Shown here piece after piece: positions 45,440 to 53,710 of a stretch of 64,000 bases of DNA. The notes under the pieces were generated by a model. That model had not been told where the DNA came from, did no database searches, and saw only the letters and a list, made by a program, of their open reading frames with translations. The DNA comes from Pseudomonas sp. Bc-h. GTDB lineage: Bacteria > Pseudomonadota > Gammaproteobacteria > Pseudomonadales > Pseudomonadaceae. The stretch is from assembly GCF_002080045.1 (NCBI RefSeq), contig NZ_MUIN01000006.1, forward strand, positions 324,668-388,667, given 5' to 3'. The translations under genes and the position numbers were made by a program. Position 1 is the first letter of the stretch. Each line of letters starts with the position of its first letter.

Positions 45440-46555
45440 TTACGTCGCCTGCAAAGGTTCCCTGCCTCGGGCTTGCTGAGGCTGTACGGGTTTGGCCCAG
45501 TTCTCGCTCACGTTGATGTAGTCCACCAGCGCTCGCAGCCGTCCATGATTCCGGCCGTTGAACTTGAATGCCAGGCGGGTCAGGTGGCTGAACTGCTCTT
45601 CATCGTGTTCTTCCTGATAACCATGCTGATGGAAATCGTCACTCAGACGCAGGTCGGCGAATGCCTGTTCCATATGTGCCAGGGCTTTATCACTCAGCGC
45701 ATGGTGCATGCGAATCACGAAGGTGTTTTTCAGCCAGCGACTCGAGTGGAAGTTGCTGTAGAACTGGTTAATCTCTGCGACGGCCTCATCTGCGCTGTAC
45801 ACCAGCTTCAATAGGTTCATGTCGGTTGCAAGGATGTACCGGTTGGCTTCCAGTTCGTTCTTGATGAAGTTAAGAGCGCCCTCCCAGAAGGTGCCGCCTG
45901 GCGCATCCAGCAGCACTATCGGAACCAGTGGGCTTTTACCGGTTTGAATCAGCGTCAAGACCTCCAGCGCTTCGTCCAGGGTGCCGAAGCCTCCTGGGCA
46001 CAGCACAAGGGCGTCCGCCTCCTTGACGAAGAACAGCTTGCGGGTGAAGAAGAAGTGGAACGGCAGCAGATTACCGGTGCCGTCGACCGTGGCATTGGCA
46101 TGTTGTTCGAAGGGCAGCGTGATGTTGAACCCAAGGCTGTAATCCAGCCCGGCGCCTTCGTGGGCAGCGGCCATGATCCCGCCACCGGCGCCTGTGATGA
46201 CCATCAGGTCGGAAGCCGCAAGCTTCGCGCCCAGTTCTCGAGCCAGGGCATACATGGGATGTTCGATGGGAGTACGCGCGGAGCTGAAAACCGTGACCTT
46301 GCGACGGCCCCTGAATTGCTCGAGCACGCGGAAGGCGTTGTCCAGTTCGCGCAATGCCTGCAACGTGATCTTGGCATTCCAGCGGTTGCGATCGTCCTGA
46401 GCCATGCGCAGGACGGTCAGTATCATGTCGCGGTACAGCGCAAGGTTGGGGCTGTTGGGAGCAACCACATTGAGTTGTTCGTCGACCTTGCTGGTGAGGT
46501 CAATACCGTTGCTCTGGAAGTGACGAGACAGCAAGTCATTGGGTACGTAAGGCAT
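45440..46555 (-). CDS. LOG-family protein (lysine decarboxylase-like / nucleotide 5'-monophosphate ribohydrolase-like)
   Basis: A 371-residue protein with the LOG Rossmann-type domain: GAGGGIMAAAHEG at 122-134 and PGGFGTLDE at 187-195, the two diagnostic motifs shared by cytokinin-activating LOG enzymes and bacterial nucleotide hydrolases such as PpnN. A 90-residue N-terminal extension and a long C-terminal helical tail exceed the minimal LOG fold, but the protein is shorter than PpnN. The likely chemistry is N-glycosidic cleavage of nucleoside monophosphates; the substrate is unknown. Old annotations as lysine decarboxylase are not supported by the motif. Confidence 0.85.
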   Translation of the reverse strand: MPYVPNDLLSRHFQSNGIDLTSKVDEQLNVVAPNSPNLALYRDMILTVLRMAQDDRNRWNAKITLQALRELDNAFRVLEQFRGRRKVTVFSSARTPIEHPMYALARELGAKLAASDLMVITGAGGGIMAAAHEGAGLDYSLGFNITLPFEQHANATVDGTGNLLPFHFFFTRKLFFVKEADALVLCPGGFGTLDEALEVLTLIQTGKSPLVPIVLLDAPGGTFWEGALNFIKNELEANRYILATDMNLLKLVYSADEAVAEINQFYSNFHSSRWLKNTFVIRMHHALSDKALAHMEQAFADLRLSDDFHQHGYQEEHDEEQFSHLTRLAFKFNGRNHGRLRALVDYINVSENWAKPVQPQQARGREPLQAT

Positions 46556-47048
46556 TCAGACTTTCTCCTTGTGCAGAATCATCGATCCTGTCTGTCGCGA
46601 CATGATCACGACGCCTCATGCGTCGCTGCTGCTAGTCCACCTTTGGCGGCGGTCAGTTATGAATGGCGACAGGTAGCGCCACACTGATTCTGCCTATGTC
46701 CTTGGGTTGAAAAGAAAAACATTGAGGATAGCGACAGCGAAAGGCAACCCCCTTTTGCCTCGATAGCGTGACCAAAATATGACTCTTCGTGAATACCGAT
46801 GGCTTGATGATGTGCCTGAACGTCAGGGCTGGCAACGACTCTTTACGGCAGTCGTTGACTGTTTTCTCCGCTCGTCGGCCAGTCAGGACAGGTGTGACCC
46901 CTCTGATTTACTGAAGGACATGGCAAGGTCAACGCCATCGCAACCTGGATAGCGTCGACGCATCGTATGCTCAGCCGCGTCGGCCGGAAGTCATCGAGGT
47001 TTTGCCCACACTGCTTTTGGGGGTGTGGACGAGCCATGGAGGGATGAA
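46556..47048. other. Gap of about 490 bp between LOG gene and small DNA-binding-like gene
   Basis: No gene of recognisable family. It holds the LOG gene promoter region, one possible 57-codon ORF (46779-46952) and a perfect 8-bp inverted repeat CAACGACT/AGTCGTTG (46833-46840, 46850-46857). Confidence 0.6.
46779..46952 (+). CDS. Possible small ORF, 57 codons
   Basis: ATG 46779 opens a frame MTLREYRWLDDVPERQGW continuing to TAG 46950. Composition is protein-like, but there is no clear Shine-Dalgarno and an 8-bp inverted repeat lies inside. Unrecognised; it may be chance or a remnant. Confidence 0.25.
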   Translation: MTLREYRWLDDVPERQGWQRLFTAVVDCFLRSSASQDRCDPSDLLKDMARSTPSQPG

Positions 47049-47240
47049 ATGGAAATCATCAGGCTGGAAGTCGATCAGGATCTGCTCCGTTCACTGACCG
47101 AGGCCGCACGTAGCAATCATTCGACCCTGGAGCAGGAATGCGTGAAGCGCCTGAAGCAGAACGGCAGGCGTTCCTTTTATCTTCAAGCGCTGGTCCCCGA
47201 GTTGCGCGCCGATGATCAGCAACGGCGCGCGGCGCACTAG
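47049..47240 (+). CDS. Small protein, possible ribbon-helix-helix DNA binder
   Basis: A 63-residue product, MEIIRLEVDQDLLRSLTEAARSN at the start in family style: a short strand then two predicted helices (LLRSLTEAARSN, LEQECVKRLKQN), the pattern of Arc/MetJ-type ribbon-helix-helix proteins. ATG 47049 follows GAGGG. There is no toxin gene beside it. Assignment to the fold is from pattern only. Confidence 0.6.
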   Translation: MEIIRLEVDQDLLRSLTEAARSNHSTLEQECVKRLKQNGRRSFYLQALVPELRADDQQRRAAH

Positions 47241-47248
47241 GCGGGCGG

Positions 47249-47674
47249 TTACTTCTTCTTGGCGGGTGGCTTGGCAGAGCAGTCCGCTGCGGTGATCTGC
47301 TGCGTGGTGATCGGGCGATTGGTTTTGTATTCCGTGAACTCGTAACGCAGGATCGCGCCCTTGGCCATCAGTTGACGATATCCAGGGTTACGGCAGACGC
47401 TCGTCCCCAGTTGACGGCCCACCAGCTCCGGGTTCTCGCGCATTTGCTGTGCCTGACCTGCCTGCACGCTCAGATGATCGATCAGGATTTTCCCATCGAC
47501 GGTGTAGCCCTGATCGAGGATGTCTTCACTGATCGCGTTTGGCTTGCCGACGTTGCTTTTCGCCGCGACTTGTTCCAGCTCTTTGTTCAGTTCGTAATCC
47601 TGTTTGGACGCCGCGTTGGCGCACAGCGGAGCGACGAGCAAAAGCGTGAGGGCGGGGGCGATGAGGCGCAGCAT
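47249..47674 (-). CDS. Secreted PA3611-like protein (quorum-sensing-regulated virulence factor family)
   Basis: A 141-residue precursor with a clear signal peptide (MLRLIAPALTLLLVAPLCANA, cleavage near residue 21). The mature part has two Cys (CRNPGYRQL and ADCSAKPP) that could form a disulfide, and ends in a Lys-rich tail. It is similar in size and gene neighbourhood, downstream of recA-recX, to PA3611 of P. aeruginosa, a secreted protein of unknown mechanism. The family link is by recall and synteny and is moderately secure. Confidence 0.7.
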   Translation of the reverse strand: MLRLIAPALTLLLVAPLCANAASKQDYELNKELEQVAAKSNVGKPNAISEDILDQGYTVDGKILIDHLSVQAGQAQQMRENPELVGRQLGTSVCRNPGYRQLMAKGAILRYEFTEYKTNRPITTQQITAADCSAKPPAKKK

Positions 47675-47893
47675 TGGATTCTCCTGGGGCAGTGAACGTC
47701 GTTGGACCGGCGACAGGCGCCGGCGTTCACTGGTGACGTGGGGCTTTCAAGGCCGGCAAGTATAGGGGAGTCGCCTCGGCGGACACCAGAGAACCGGGTC
47801 GCTCTGATAGACTGCAACGACTTTTTCCTGCCGGATGCCCATCGTGTCGCTGCCTTTTTGCCGCCCATCGCCGTTACGTGGGTGGTTCGTCCC

Positions 47894-48604
47894 ATGAGCC
47901 ATGCCGTCTCACGTCTGCGCTCCGAACGCCTGGCCCGTAGCACCAGACCCTTCATCGCTCGAGGTTCCCGTGCGCCTCGTTGCGCAGGGTGTCGAGTCAT
48001 AGAAAGTTATTGCCTGTGCGCCTGGAAACCGACTGTTCAGGCGAAGTCGGGCGTTTGCCTGTTGATGTATGACACCGAGCCGCTGAAACCCACCAATACT
48101 GGCTGGCTGATCGCCGACGTGATCAAGGACACCGAGGCGTTCAGCTGGTCGCGCACCGATGTGGACGAAAAACTGCCGGCCCTGCTGAACGACCCGCAGT
48201 GGCAGCCTTATATCGTTTTTCCCGGTGAGTTCGTGGCAGCGGAGCGCGTGGTTACCGAGGTAAAGCTGGAGGAGGGCAAGCGTCCGCTCTTCATCCTGCT
48301 GGACGCCACCTGGCCGGAAGCGCGCAAGATGTTCCGCAAGAGCCCCTATCTGGACCATTTGCCGGTGCTGAGTCTGGAGCCGGAGCAGATGTCGCGTTAT
48401 CGCCTGCGTCGCTCGAAGCGCGATGACCATTTCTGCACTGCCGAAGTGGCGGCGCTGTGTCTGGAACTGGCGGACGATCAACAGGCGCGTGGCGTACTGG
48501 ATGCTTATCTAGATGTGTTCAGTGCCCATTATCTGGGCGCGAAGTTCCAGCTGCCGATCGATCCTGACGATGCCCCGCACAGTTATCTCAAAGCCTTTAT
48601 CTGA
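47894..48604 (+). CDS. DTW-domain tRNA-uridine aminocarboxypropyltransferase (TapT/YfiP-like)
   Basis: Predicted to add a 3-amino-3-carboxypropyl group from S-adenosylmethionine to tRNA uridine (acp3U47). The 236-residue protein has an N-terminal Cys cluster (C30, C33, C40, C42 in CAGCRVIESYCLC), the DTW-type motif LLDATW at 135-140, and a conserved Arg/Ser-Lys patch YRLRRSKRDDH. The frame opens at 47702, but ATG 47894 (MSHAVSRLR) is taken because the upstream part is not family-like; a longer form cannot be excluded. Confidence 0.85.
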   Translation: MSHAVSRLRSERLARSTRPFIARGSRAPRCAGCRVIESYCLCAWKPTVQAKSGVCLLMYDTEPLKPTNTGWLIADVIKDTEAFSWSRTDVDEKLPALLNDPQWQPYIVFPGEFVAAERVVTEVKLEEGKRPLFILLDATWPEARKMFRKSPYLDHLPVLSLEPEQMSRYRLRRSKRDDHFCTAEVAALCLELADDQQARGVLDAYLDVFSAHYLGAKFQLPIDPDDAPHSYLKAFI

Positions 48605-48664
48605 GCGAGTTTTAAACGCCGTAGCCGTCCGCGCGGCGACGGCCGCGCCCTCTGGATCGCCTCC

Positions 48665-48686
48665 GCCGGCAAGCCGGACTGCTACA
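48665..48686. repeat. REP-like element (copy 1)
   Basis: GCCGGCAAGCCGGACTGCTACA in the DTW-EamA gap: a GCCGG/CCGGC-type stem followed by a GCTACA tail, matching the copy at 55290 except for one base. Confidence 0.65.
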
Positions 48687-48692
48687 GACAGA

Positions 48693-49583
48693 TCAATGTG
48701 CTGTTTCTGCCCTGCGCGGCCACAGCTGCGCCAGCAGCATTCCTGCCAGCATCAGCGCGCAGCCCACGTAGCCGCGGGGCTGCAAAGCCTCACCCAACAG
48801 CCAGGCTCCGGCAATCGCCGCGAACACCGCTTCTAGCGACAGGATGATCGCAGCATGGGAGGCGATGGCGTGTTTCTGTGCGACCACCTGCAAGGTGTAA
48901 CCGATACCAACTGCCACCAGGCCGCCATAAAGCAGGGCCGGGCCGGCGCCGATGATGGCGTCCATCGCAATCGGTTCAAATACCAACGCCAGAATCAGGC
49001 TCACCACCGAACACGTCACGAACTGCAAGAATGCCAGGCGGATCGGGTCGTGACGGCTGGCGAACAGCCCCACCAGAATTACATGCCCGCCCCAGACAAA
49101 CGCGCCGATCAACTGCAGCCAGTCGCCAGACGCCACATGAAAGTTGTCGCCGACGCTCAGCAAAAACATGCCGATGACCGCCAGAATGCAGCCCAGCCAC
49201 GTCCCCAACCCGGTTTTGTGGCCGAGGAGCAGGCCCAGAAGCGGAACTACAATCACATAAAGCCCGGTGATGAAGCCCGAGTTGGTGACGCTGGTAAACA
49301 GAAGGCCTACCTGCTGCAGATTGATACCCAATGCCAGCGCGAGGCCCATGATCACGCCGCCTTGCAGCAGCCCGCGGGTCAGTAGCGGTTCTGGCGCAGG
49401 ACCCTTCGCAGGCCGGCGCAACACCAGTGGCAACAGGCAGATGGAGCCCAAGGCAAAACGCAATCCCGAGTACAGATAAGGCCCGATGTGATCCATGCCG
49501 GCTGTCTGCGCAACGAAGCCTGACCCCCAGATCATGGCTGTCAGAAGCATGAGCAGGTCCGCTCGCAGGGCGTGTTTTTGCAT
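48693..49583 (-). CDS. EamA-family (DMT) transporter
   Basis: Inner-membrane carrier of the drug/metabolite transporter superfamily, substrate unknown. The 296-residue protein has about ten transmembrane helices in two EamA repeats; the first contains the typical LLMLLTAMIWGSGFVA. ATG 49583 (MQKHALRADL) starts just before the first helix; the open frame extends to 49763 without family resemblance. It is divergent from the ErdR-like gene. Confidence 0.88.
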   Translation of the reverse strand: MQKHALRADLLMLLTAMIWGSGFVAQTAGMDHIGPYLYSGLRFALGSICLLPLVLRRPAKGPAPEPLLTRGLLQGGVIMGLALALGINLQQVGLLFTSVTNSGFITGLYVIVVPLLGLLLGHKTGLGTWLGCILAVIGMFLLSVGDNFHVASGDWLQLIGAFVWGGHVILVGLFASRHDPIRLAFLQFVTCSVVSLILALVFEPIAMDAIIGAGPALLYGGLVAVGIGYTLQVVAQKHAIASHAAIILSLEAVFAAIAGAWLLGEALQPRGYVGCALMLAGMLLAQLWPRRAETAH

Positions 49584-49810
49584 GATGGCACTCGCTGGAT
49601 TCAGGGGCGCAGACTGTGCCGTAAAGCGCCACGCTTGACCACCCCGGCTTCGCTGGGCATCCTTGGCGCCGCATGAATGCTTGAACGCCGTTATCTGTCT
49701 GCTCTTGGCGTTGATTGCGCCCCGTTGGCGCAGCTTATAAAGGTTGGCATTTTTAGATGCCATCGTGAGGGTCGAATCCGTCGGCGCTCACTTATAAACA
49801 GGATCATGAA

Positions 49811-50458
49811 ATGACCTACGAAATCCTGATCGCCGATGACCACCCCCTGTTCCGCAGTGCCTTGCATCAAGCCTTGACCTTGGGCCTTGGTCCCGATGCC
49901 CGCTTGGTCGAAGCGGAAAGCATCGCCGATCTGGAAGCGCGCCTGACCGAGAAATCCGATTGGGACCTGGTGCTGTTGGACCTCAACATGCCCGGCGCTT
50001 ATGGGTTTTCGGGGCTGGTGCTGTTGCGCGGCCAATATCCGCAGGTGCCGGTTGTGATGGTCTCGGCGCAGGAAGAGGCAGCAGTGGTGGTCAAGTCGAA
50101 GGAATTCGGCGCCAGCGGTTTCATTCCCAAGTCCAGCTCGCTGGAAGTCATCCAGCAGGCGGTGCGCAAAGTGCTCGACGGGGAGGTGTGGTGGCCGCCG
50201 CAGGTCAATGAGAACGTCAGCGTCTCTGCCGAAGCCAGGGCTGCCAGCGAAGGCCTCGCCAGCCTGACACCCCAACAGTTCAGGGTGCTGACGATGGTCT
50301 GTGAAGGCCTGCTCAACAAGCAGATCGCCTACGAGCTTAGCGTCTCGGAAGCCACTATCAAAGCCCACGTGACGGCGATTTTCCGCAAGCTGAATGTGCG
50401 CACCCGTACGCAGGCGGCTTTGTTGCTGCAACAACTGGAATCGATTTCGCCTAACTAA
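49811..50458 (+). CDS. erdR: LuxR-type response regulator, ErdR-like
   Basis: A 215-residue NarL/FixJ-type regulator: receiver domain with Asp9/Asp10 and phospho-acceptor Asp57 (LVLLDLNMPG), Lys in FIPKSSS, and a C-terminal LuxR HTH (LTPQQFRVLTMVCEGLLNKQIA then VSEATIKAHVTAIF). In P. aeruginosa the orthologous position next to dgkA holds erdR (PA3604), which controls ethanol and acetate metabolism genes. The symbol rests on synteny and recall. No sensor kinase is adjacent. AGGA precedes ATG 49811. Confidence 0.85.
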   Translation: MTYEILIADDHPLFRSALHQALTLGLGPDARLVEAESIADLEARLTEKSDWDLVLLDLNMPGAYGFSGLVLLRGQYPQVPVVMVSAQEEAAVVVKSKEFGASGFIPKSSSLEVIQQAVRKVLDGEVWWPPQVNENVSVSAEARAASEGLASLTPQQFRVLTMVCEGLLNKQIAYELSVSEATIKAHVTAIFRKLNVRTRTQAALLLQQLESISPN

Positions 50459-50565
50459 TGCGCTTGTTTCGGCGCTTTCCCCGGACGTTCAGCGGTCGTT
50501 CTTCACACTTTTTTGACCCCCGCTGAACTAGCCTCTACCGTCTTCATTTATCAGTAGTTTTTTCT

Positions 50566-50934
50566 ATGACGTCGCCTTTCAAAGGCCAAACCGGCCTTAA
50601 ACGTATCCTCAATGCTTCCGGCTATTCTCTAGACGGCCTGATCGCCGCATTCAAGGGCGAAGCGGCTTTCCGTCAGTTGGTATTGCTCAACGTCATTCTG
50701 ATTCCGGTGTCGTTCCTGTTTCATGTCAGCCGTGGCGAGCGAGCGATTCTTATCGCTGTCTGCCTCCTGGCGCTTATTGTCGAATTGCTGAACTCGGCCA
50801 TCGAAGCCGCCATTGACCGGATCTCCCTGGACCGCCACCCACTGTCGAAAAACGCCAAAGACATGGGCAGTGCGGCGCAGTTCGTTGCGCTGAGTATGAT
50901 TGCAGTGGTCTGGGCGCTGATTCTGCTGGGCTGA
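50566..50934 (+). CDS. dgkA: Diacylglycerol kinase
   Basis: Small trimeric inner-membrane kinase that recycles diacylglycerol from membrane-derived glucan synthesis to phosphatidate. The 122-residue protein has EAAFRQLVLLN, the signature LLNSAIEAAIDRI and KNAKDMGSAAQF, with three transmembrane helices. No clear Shine-Dalgarno precedes ATG 50566. It is convergent with finR, 27 bp away. Confidence 0.96.
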   Translation: MTSPFKGQTGLKRILNASGYSLDGLIAAFKGEAAFRQLVLLNVILIPVSFLFHVSRGERAILIAVCLLALIVELLNSAIEAAIDRISLDRHPLSKNAKDMGSAAQFVALSMIAVVWALILLG

Positions 50935-50961
50935 TCTGGCGTTTGTGAGCCGGGAGTCGTG

Positions 50962-51888
50962 TCACGCAATGCTGGGCAACACGATCTCGTCGCTGCGACG
51001 AACCCCAGCAGTGAACGAGCGGCAAAGGTCCAGAAATTCGCGGATGGCCGAGGTCTGGTATTTCTGCTTGTGCCAGATGAAGTAGAACTGGCGCACCAGA
51101 TCCAGTTCAGGCGTTTCCACTGCCACCAGGCTACCCCGGCGAAAGGCATCGCGCAGCGCCAGCCGGGAGATACAGCCAATTCCCAGTCCCGATTCCACGG
51201 CACGCTTGATCGCCTCGGTGTGTTCAAGCTCCAGACGTATATTCAGGCTATTGAGGTGATGACGCATCGACTGATCGAAGGTCAAGCGTGTGCCTGAGCC
51301 CTGTTCGCGCAAAATCCACGCCTCTTGAGTCAGCTCCGCCAGCGTTGCATGACCACGTTTGGCCAGTGGATGCTGCGGCGCACAGAACACCACCAGTTCG
51401 TCCTCGACCCAGGTTTGAACCTCGATATCGGGATGGCTGCAGTCGCCTTCGATCAGGCCCAGGTCGATTTCGTAATGCGCGACTTGCTGCACTATATTCG
51501 CGGTGTTCTGCACATGCAGCTTTACCTGGCTCTCGGGATGGCGCTGCATGAAGCTGCCGATCAGCAACGTCGCCAGATAATTGCCGATGGTCAACGTGGC
51601 GCCGACCGCCAGCGAACCAAAACCGGACTTACCGTTGAGTAGGTCTTCGATTTCCTTGGCCTGGTCGAGCAACGCTACGGCCTGGGGTAGCAACTGTCGG
51701 CCGGTGGCGTTCAGGCTAAGCCGCTTGCCCGCGCGATCGAACAGCTGGCAACTGGACTGCCGCTCAAGTTCGGTGATGGATGTACTGGCGGCCGATTGCG
51801 ATAAAGACAGCTGCACGGCAGCGCGGGAAACGCTTTCCTGCTGGGCTACGGCGACGAAGACTTGCAGCTGACGGAGAGTAAATCGCAT
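50962..51888 (-). CDS. finR: LysR-family regulator FinR
   Basis: A 308-residue LysR regulator with N-terminal HTH (LRQLQVFVAVAQQESVSRAA) and effector domain. It is divergent from fpr. In P. putida and P. aeruginosa the LysR gene in this position is FinR, which activates fpr under superoxide or iron-limiting conditions; the assignment is by synteny and family. Confidence 0.88.
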   Translation of the reverse strand: MRFTLRQLQVFVAVAQQESVSRAAVQLSLSQSAASTSITELERQSSCQLFDRAGKRLSLNATGRQLLPQAVALLDQAKEIEDLLNGKSGFGSLAVGATLTIGNYLATLLIGSFMQRHPESQVKLHVQNTANIVQQVAHYEIDLGLIEGDCSHPDIEVQTWVEDELVVFCAPQHPLAKRGHATLAELTQEAWILREQGSGTRLTFDQSMRHHLNSLNIRLELEHTEAIKRAVESGLGIGCISRLALRDAFRRGSLVAVETPELDLVRQFYFIWHKQKYQTSAIREFLDLCRSFTAGVRRSDEIVLPSIA

Positions 51889-51908
51889 ATCTATATAACC
51901 GATAACCC

Positions 51909-51936
51909 ATATCTTGATAATTCAGTTAACAGATAT
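51909..51936. promoter_or_regulatory. Candidate FinR operator
   Basis: ATATCT (51909-51914) and AGATAT (51931-51936) form a perfect inverted repeat with a 16-bp spacer and overlap the fpr -35 element. This is typical placing for a LysR activator site. Confidence 0.45.
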
Positions 51937-51954
51937 TGTGTCTGCCACTAGAAT
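51926..51954 (+). promoter_or_regulatory. fpr promoter
   Basis: TTAACA (51926-51931) and TAGAAT (51949-51954) with 17-bp spacing, about 55 bp before the fpr start. The weak -35 overlapped by a dyad fits activation by FinR. Confidence 0.6.
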
Positions 51955-52009
51955 ATCGCGCAATGGCGCTTTCACTGGCGCGCGCAAATTTCAGGAGTTC
52001 CCACGTACC

Positions 52010-52789
52010 ATGAGCAACATGAATCACGAGCGTGTCCTCAGCGTTCATCACTGGAACGACACCCTCTTCAGTTTCAAGTGCACCCGTGATCCAGGTCTGC
52101 GCTTCGAGAACGGTCAGTTCGTCATGATCGGTCTGCAGCAGCCAAACGGGCGCCCGCTCATGCGTGCCTACTCCATCGCCAGCCCCAACTGGGAAGAGCA
52201 TCTGGAGTTCTTCAGCATCAAGGTGCCGGACGGCCCGCTGACTTCCCAGCTGCAACATTTGAAGGAAGGCGACGAGATCATCATCAGCAAGAAGCCTACG
52301 GGCACGCTGGTGCTGGATGACTTGAAGCCAGGCAAGCATTTGTATCTGCTCAGCACCGGTACTGGCCTCGCGCCGTTCATGAGCGTGATTCAGGACCCTG
52401 AAACCTATGAGCGTTTCGAGAAGGTCATCCTGTGCCATGGCGTGCGTTACGTGAACGAAGTCGCCTACCGCGAGTTCATCACCGAGCATTTGCCGCAGAA
52501 CGAATTCTTCGGCGAATCGTTGCGCGACAAGCTGATCTACTACCCGACCGTTACCCGCGAGCCGTTCGAAAACGAAGGCCGCCTCACCGACCTCATGCGC
52601 AGTGGCAAACTGTTCAGCGATATCGGCCTGCCACCGATCAATCCGCAGGACGACCGCGCGATGCTGTGTGGCAGTCCAAGCATGCTCGACGAGACCAGTG
52701 AAGTGCTGAACAGCTTCGGTCTGACAGTTTCGCCGCGTATGCGTGAGCCAGGCGACTACCTGATCGAGCGAGCATTCGTCGAGAAGTAA
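52010..52789 (+). CDS. fpr: Ferredoxin/flavodoxin-NADP+ reductase
   Basis: FAD enzyme moving electrons between NADPH and ferredoxin or flavodoxin, used in oxidative-stress defence and iron release from bacterioferritin. The 259-residue protein has the FAD motif RAYSIAS, NADP-binding STGTGLAPFMS, and the CGSPSML segment, ending in a family-typical aromatic-poor tail AFVEK. ATG 52010 with CAGGAG upstream was chosen; ATG 52019 is possible. It is divergent from finR. Confidence 0.95.
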   Translation: MSNMNHERVLSVHHWNDTLFSFKCTRDPGLRFENGQFVMIGLQQPNGRPLMRAYSIASPNWEEHLEFFSIKVPDGPLTSQLQHLKEGDEIIISKKPTGTLVLDDLKPGKHLYLLSTGTGLAPFMSVIQDPETYERFEKVILCHGVRYVNEVAYREFITEHLPQNEFFGESLRDKLIYYPTVTREPFENEGRLTDLMRSGKLFSDIGLPPINPQDDRAMLCGSPSMLDETSEVLNSFGLTVSPRMREPGDYLIERAFVEK

Positions 52790-52845
52790 CTGTATTGCCC
52801 TGTTTTTGAGACAGACCGAATCAGACCCAGTCGTGGATGAGCCGT

Positions 52846-52864
52846 TGTCACAGATGTTGTGACA
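52846..52864. repeat. Short inverted repeat downstream of fpr
   Basis: TGTCACA and TGTGACA flank GATGT, a perfect 7-bp dyad 57 bp after the fpr stop. There is no T-tract. Function unknown. Confidence 0.45.
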
Positions 52865-52915
52865 CCGGACTTGTCCGCGACCAAGTCAGTACAGGCACCA
52901 GTCACTTGGGGTCTG

Positions 52916-52955
52916 AAAAAAACCGCCTGGAGGTCACGGACCAGGCGGTTTTTTT
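52916..52955. terminator. Bidirectional terminator between fpr and trmO
   Basis: AACCGCCTGG (52921-52930) and CCAGGCGGTT (52941-52950) pair perfectly, with A residues before and T7 after. It serves convergent fpr and trmO. Confidence 0.92.
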
Positions 52956-52988
52956 GTGGGCAGCGGTTTGCCCCATGCTCAGCGATGA

Positions 52989-53693
52989 TCAAACGGCAGT
53001 CGGAACGACCTCAAGCACCCGAATCAGCCCTGCTTGCGGGTAGTGCCAGCGCACATCCAGATCCCAGAACTGCACACCGTAACGACGCTCTGGCGCTGGC
53101 ACCTGATACGCCGGGCGCGGATCCTGGGCCAGGCACTGTTCGATCAGCTCAATCAGTGGCTCACCGAGGCGCAATGCATGCTCGCGCGCCTGCAACAGGG
53201 CGGTATCTTCCCATTGCACGGGAATCAGCTCAGGGGCAGCGGCAGCCATGCTGTTGCTGGCATCGGCAATCACGTCGGCATAAGGTACGTAGGGTTTGAC
53301 GTCCAGCACAGGCGTACCATCCAGCAAGTCGATGCCAGATAGCCAGAGCCTTCCGGCTTCGACCTTTTCAAGCTTGACCACTGACTGGCCTATGCCGTTC
53401 GGGCGATGCGTGGCGCGGGTAGCGAAGACCCCCATCGACTGATTGCCGCCCAGGCGAGGAGGGCGCACCTTCAGACGCGGCTTGTCTTCCAGCGCCTGAT
53501 GAAACAGAAACAGCAGCCAGACATGACTGACCTGCTCCAGCCCCTGCACGGCATCGCCCTGATCGAACGGCGCCACCAGCTCCAGCACGCCTCGGGCAGC
53601 AGGCGCCAATTGCGGCTGGCGCGGTATGGCGAACTTCTCCTTGAAGCAGGAGCGCACGAAGCCGATTGGGGAGACGCTGTAGCCTTGATTCAT
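52989..53693 (-). CDS. trmO: tRNA (t6A37-N6)-methyltransferase TrmO (TsaA family)
   Basis: Methylates t6A37 of tRNA-Thr(GGU) to m6t6A. The 234-residue protein starts MNQGYSVSPIGFVRSCF and has the TsaA signature ATRATHRPNGIGQS and LDGTPVLDVKPYVPYAD. The start at 53693 replaces the longer open frame to 53771. It lies 17 bp after yehS on the same strand. Also known as tsaA. Confidence 0.9.
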   Translation of the reverse strand: MNQGYSVSPIGFVRSCFKEKFAIPRQPQLAPAARGVLELVAPFDQGDAVQGLEQVSHVWLLFLFHQALEDKPRLKVRPPRLGGNQSMGVFATRATHRPNGIGQSVVKLEKVEAGRLWLSGIDLLDGTPVLDVKPYVPYADVIADASNSMAAAAPELIPVQWEDTALLQAREHALRLGEPLIELIEQCLAQDPRPAYQVPAPERRYGVQFWDLDVRWHYPQAGLIRVLEVVPTAV

Positions 53694-53710
53694 CGAATGA
53701 CCGACAGCAT

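Noticed and set aside
47049..47674. Toxin-antitoxin pair made of the small ribbon-helix-helix-like protein and its neighbour
   Set aside because: The neighbour is convergent, has a signal peptide and resembles PA3611, not a toxin; the two genes do not overlap or share a strand.
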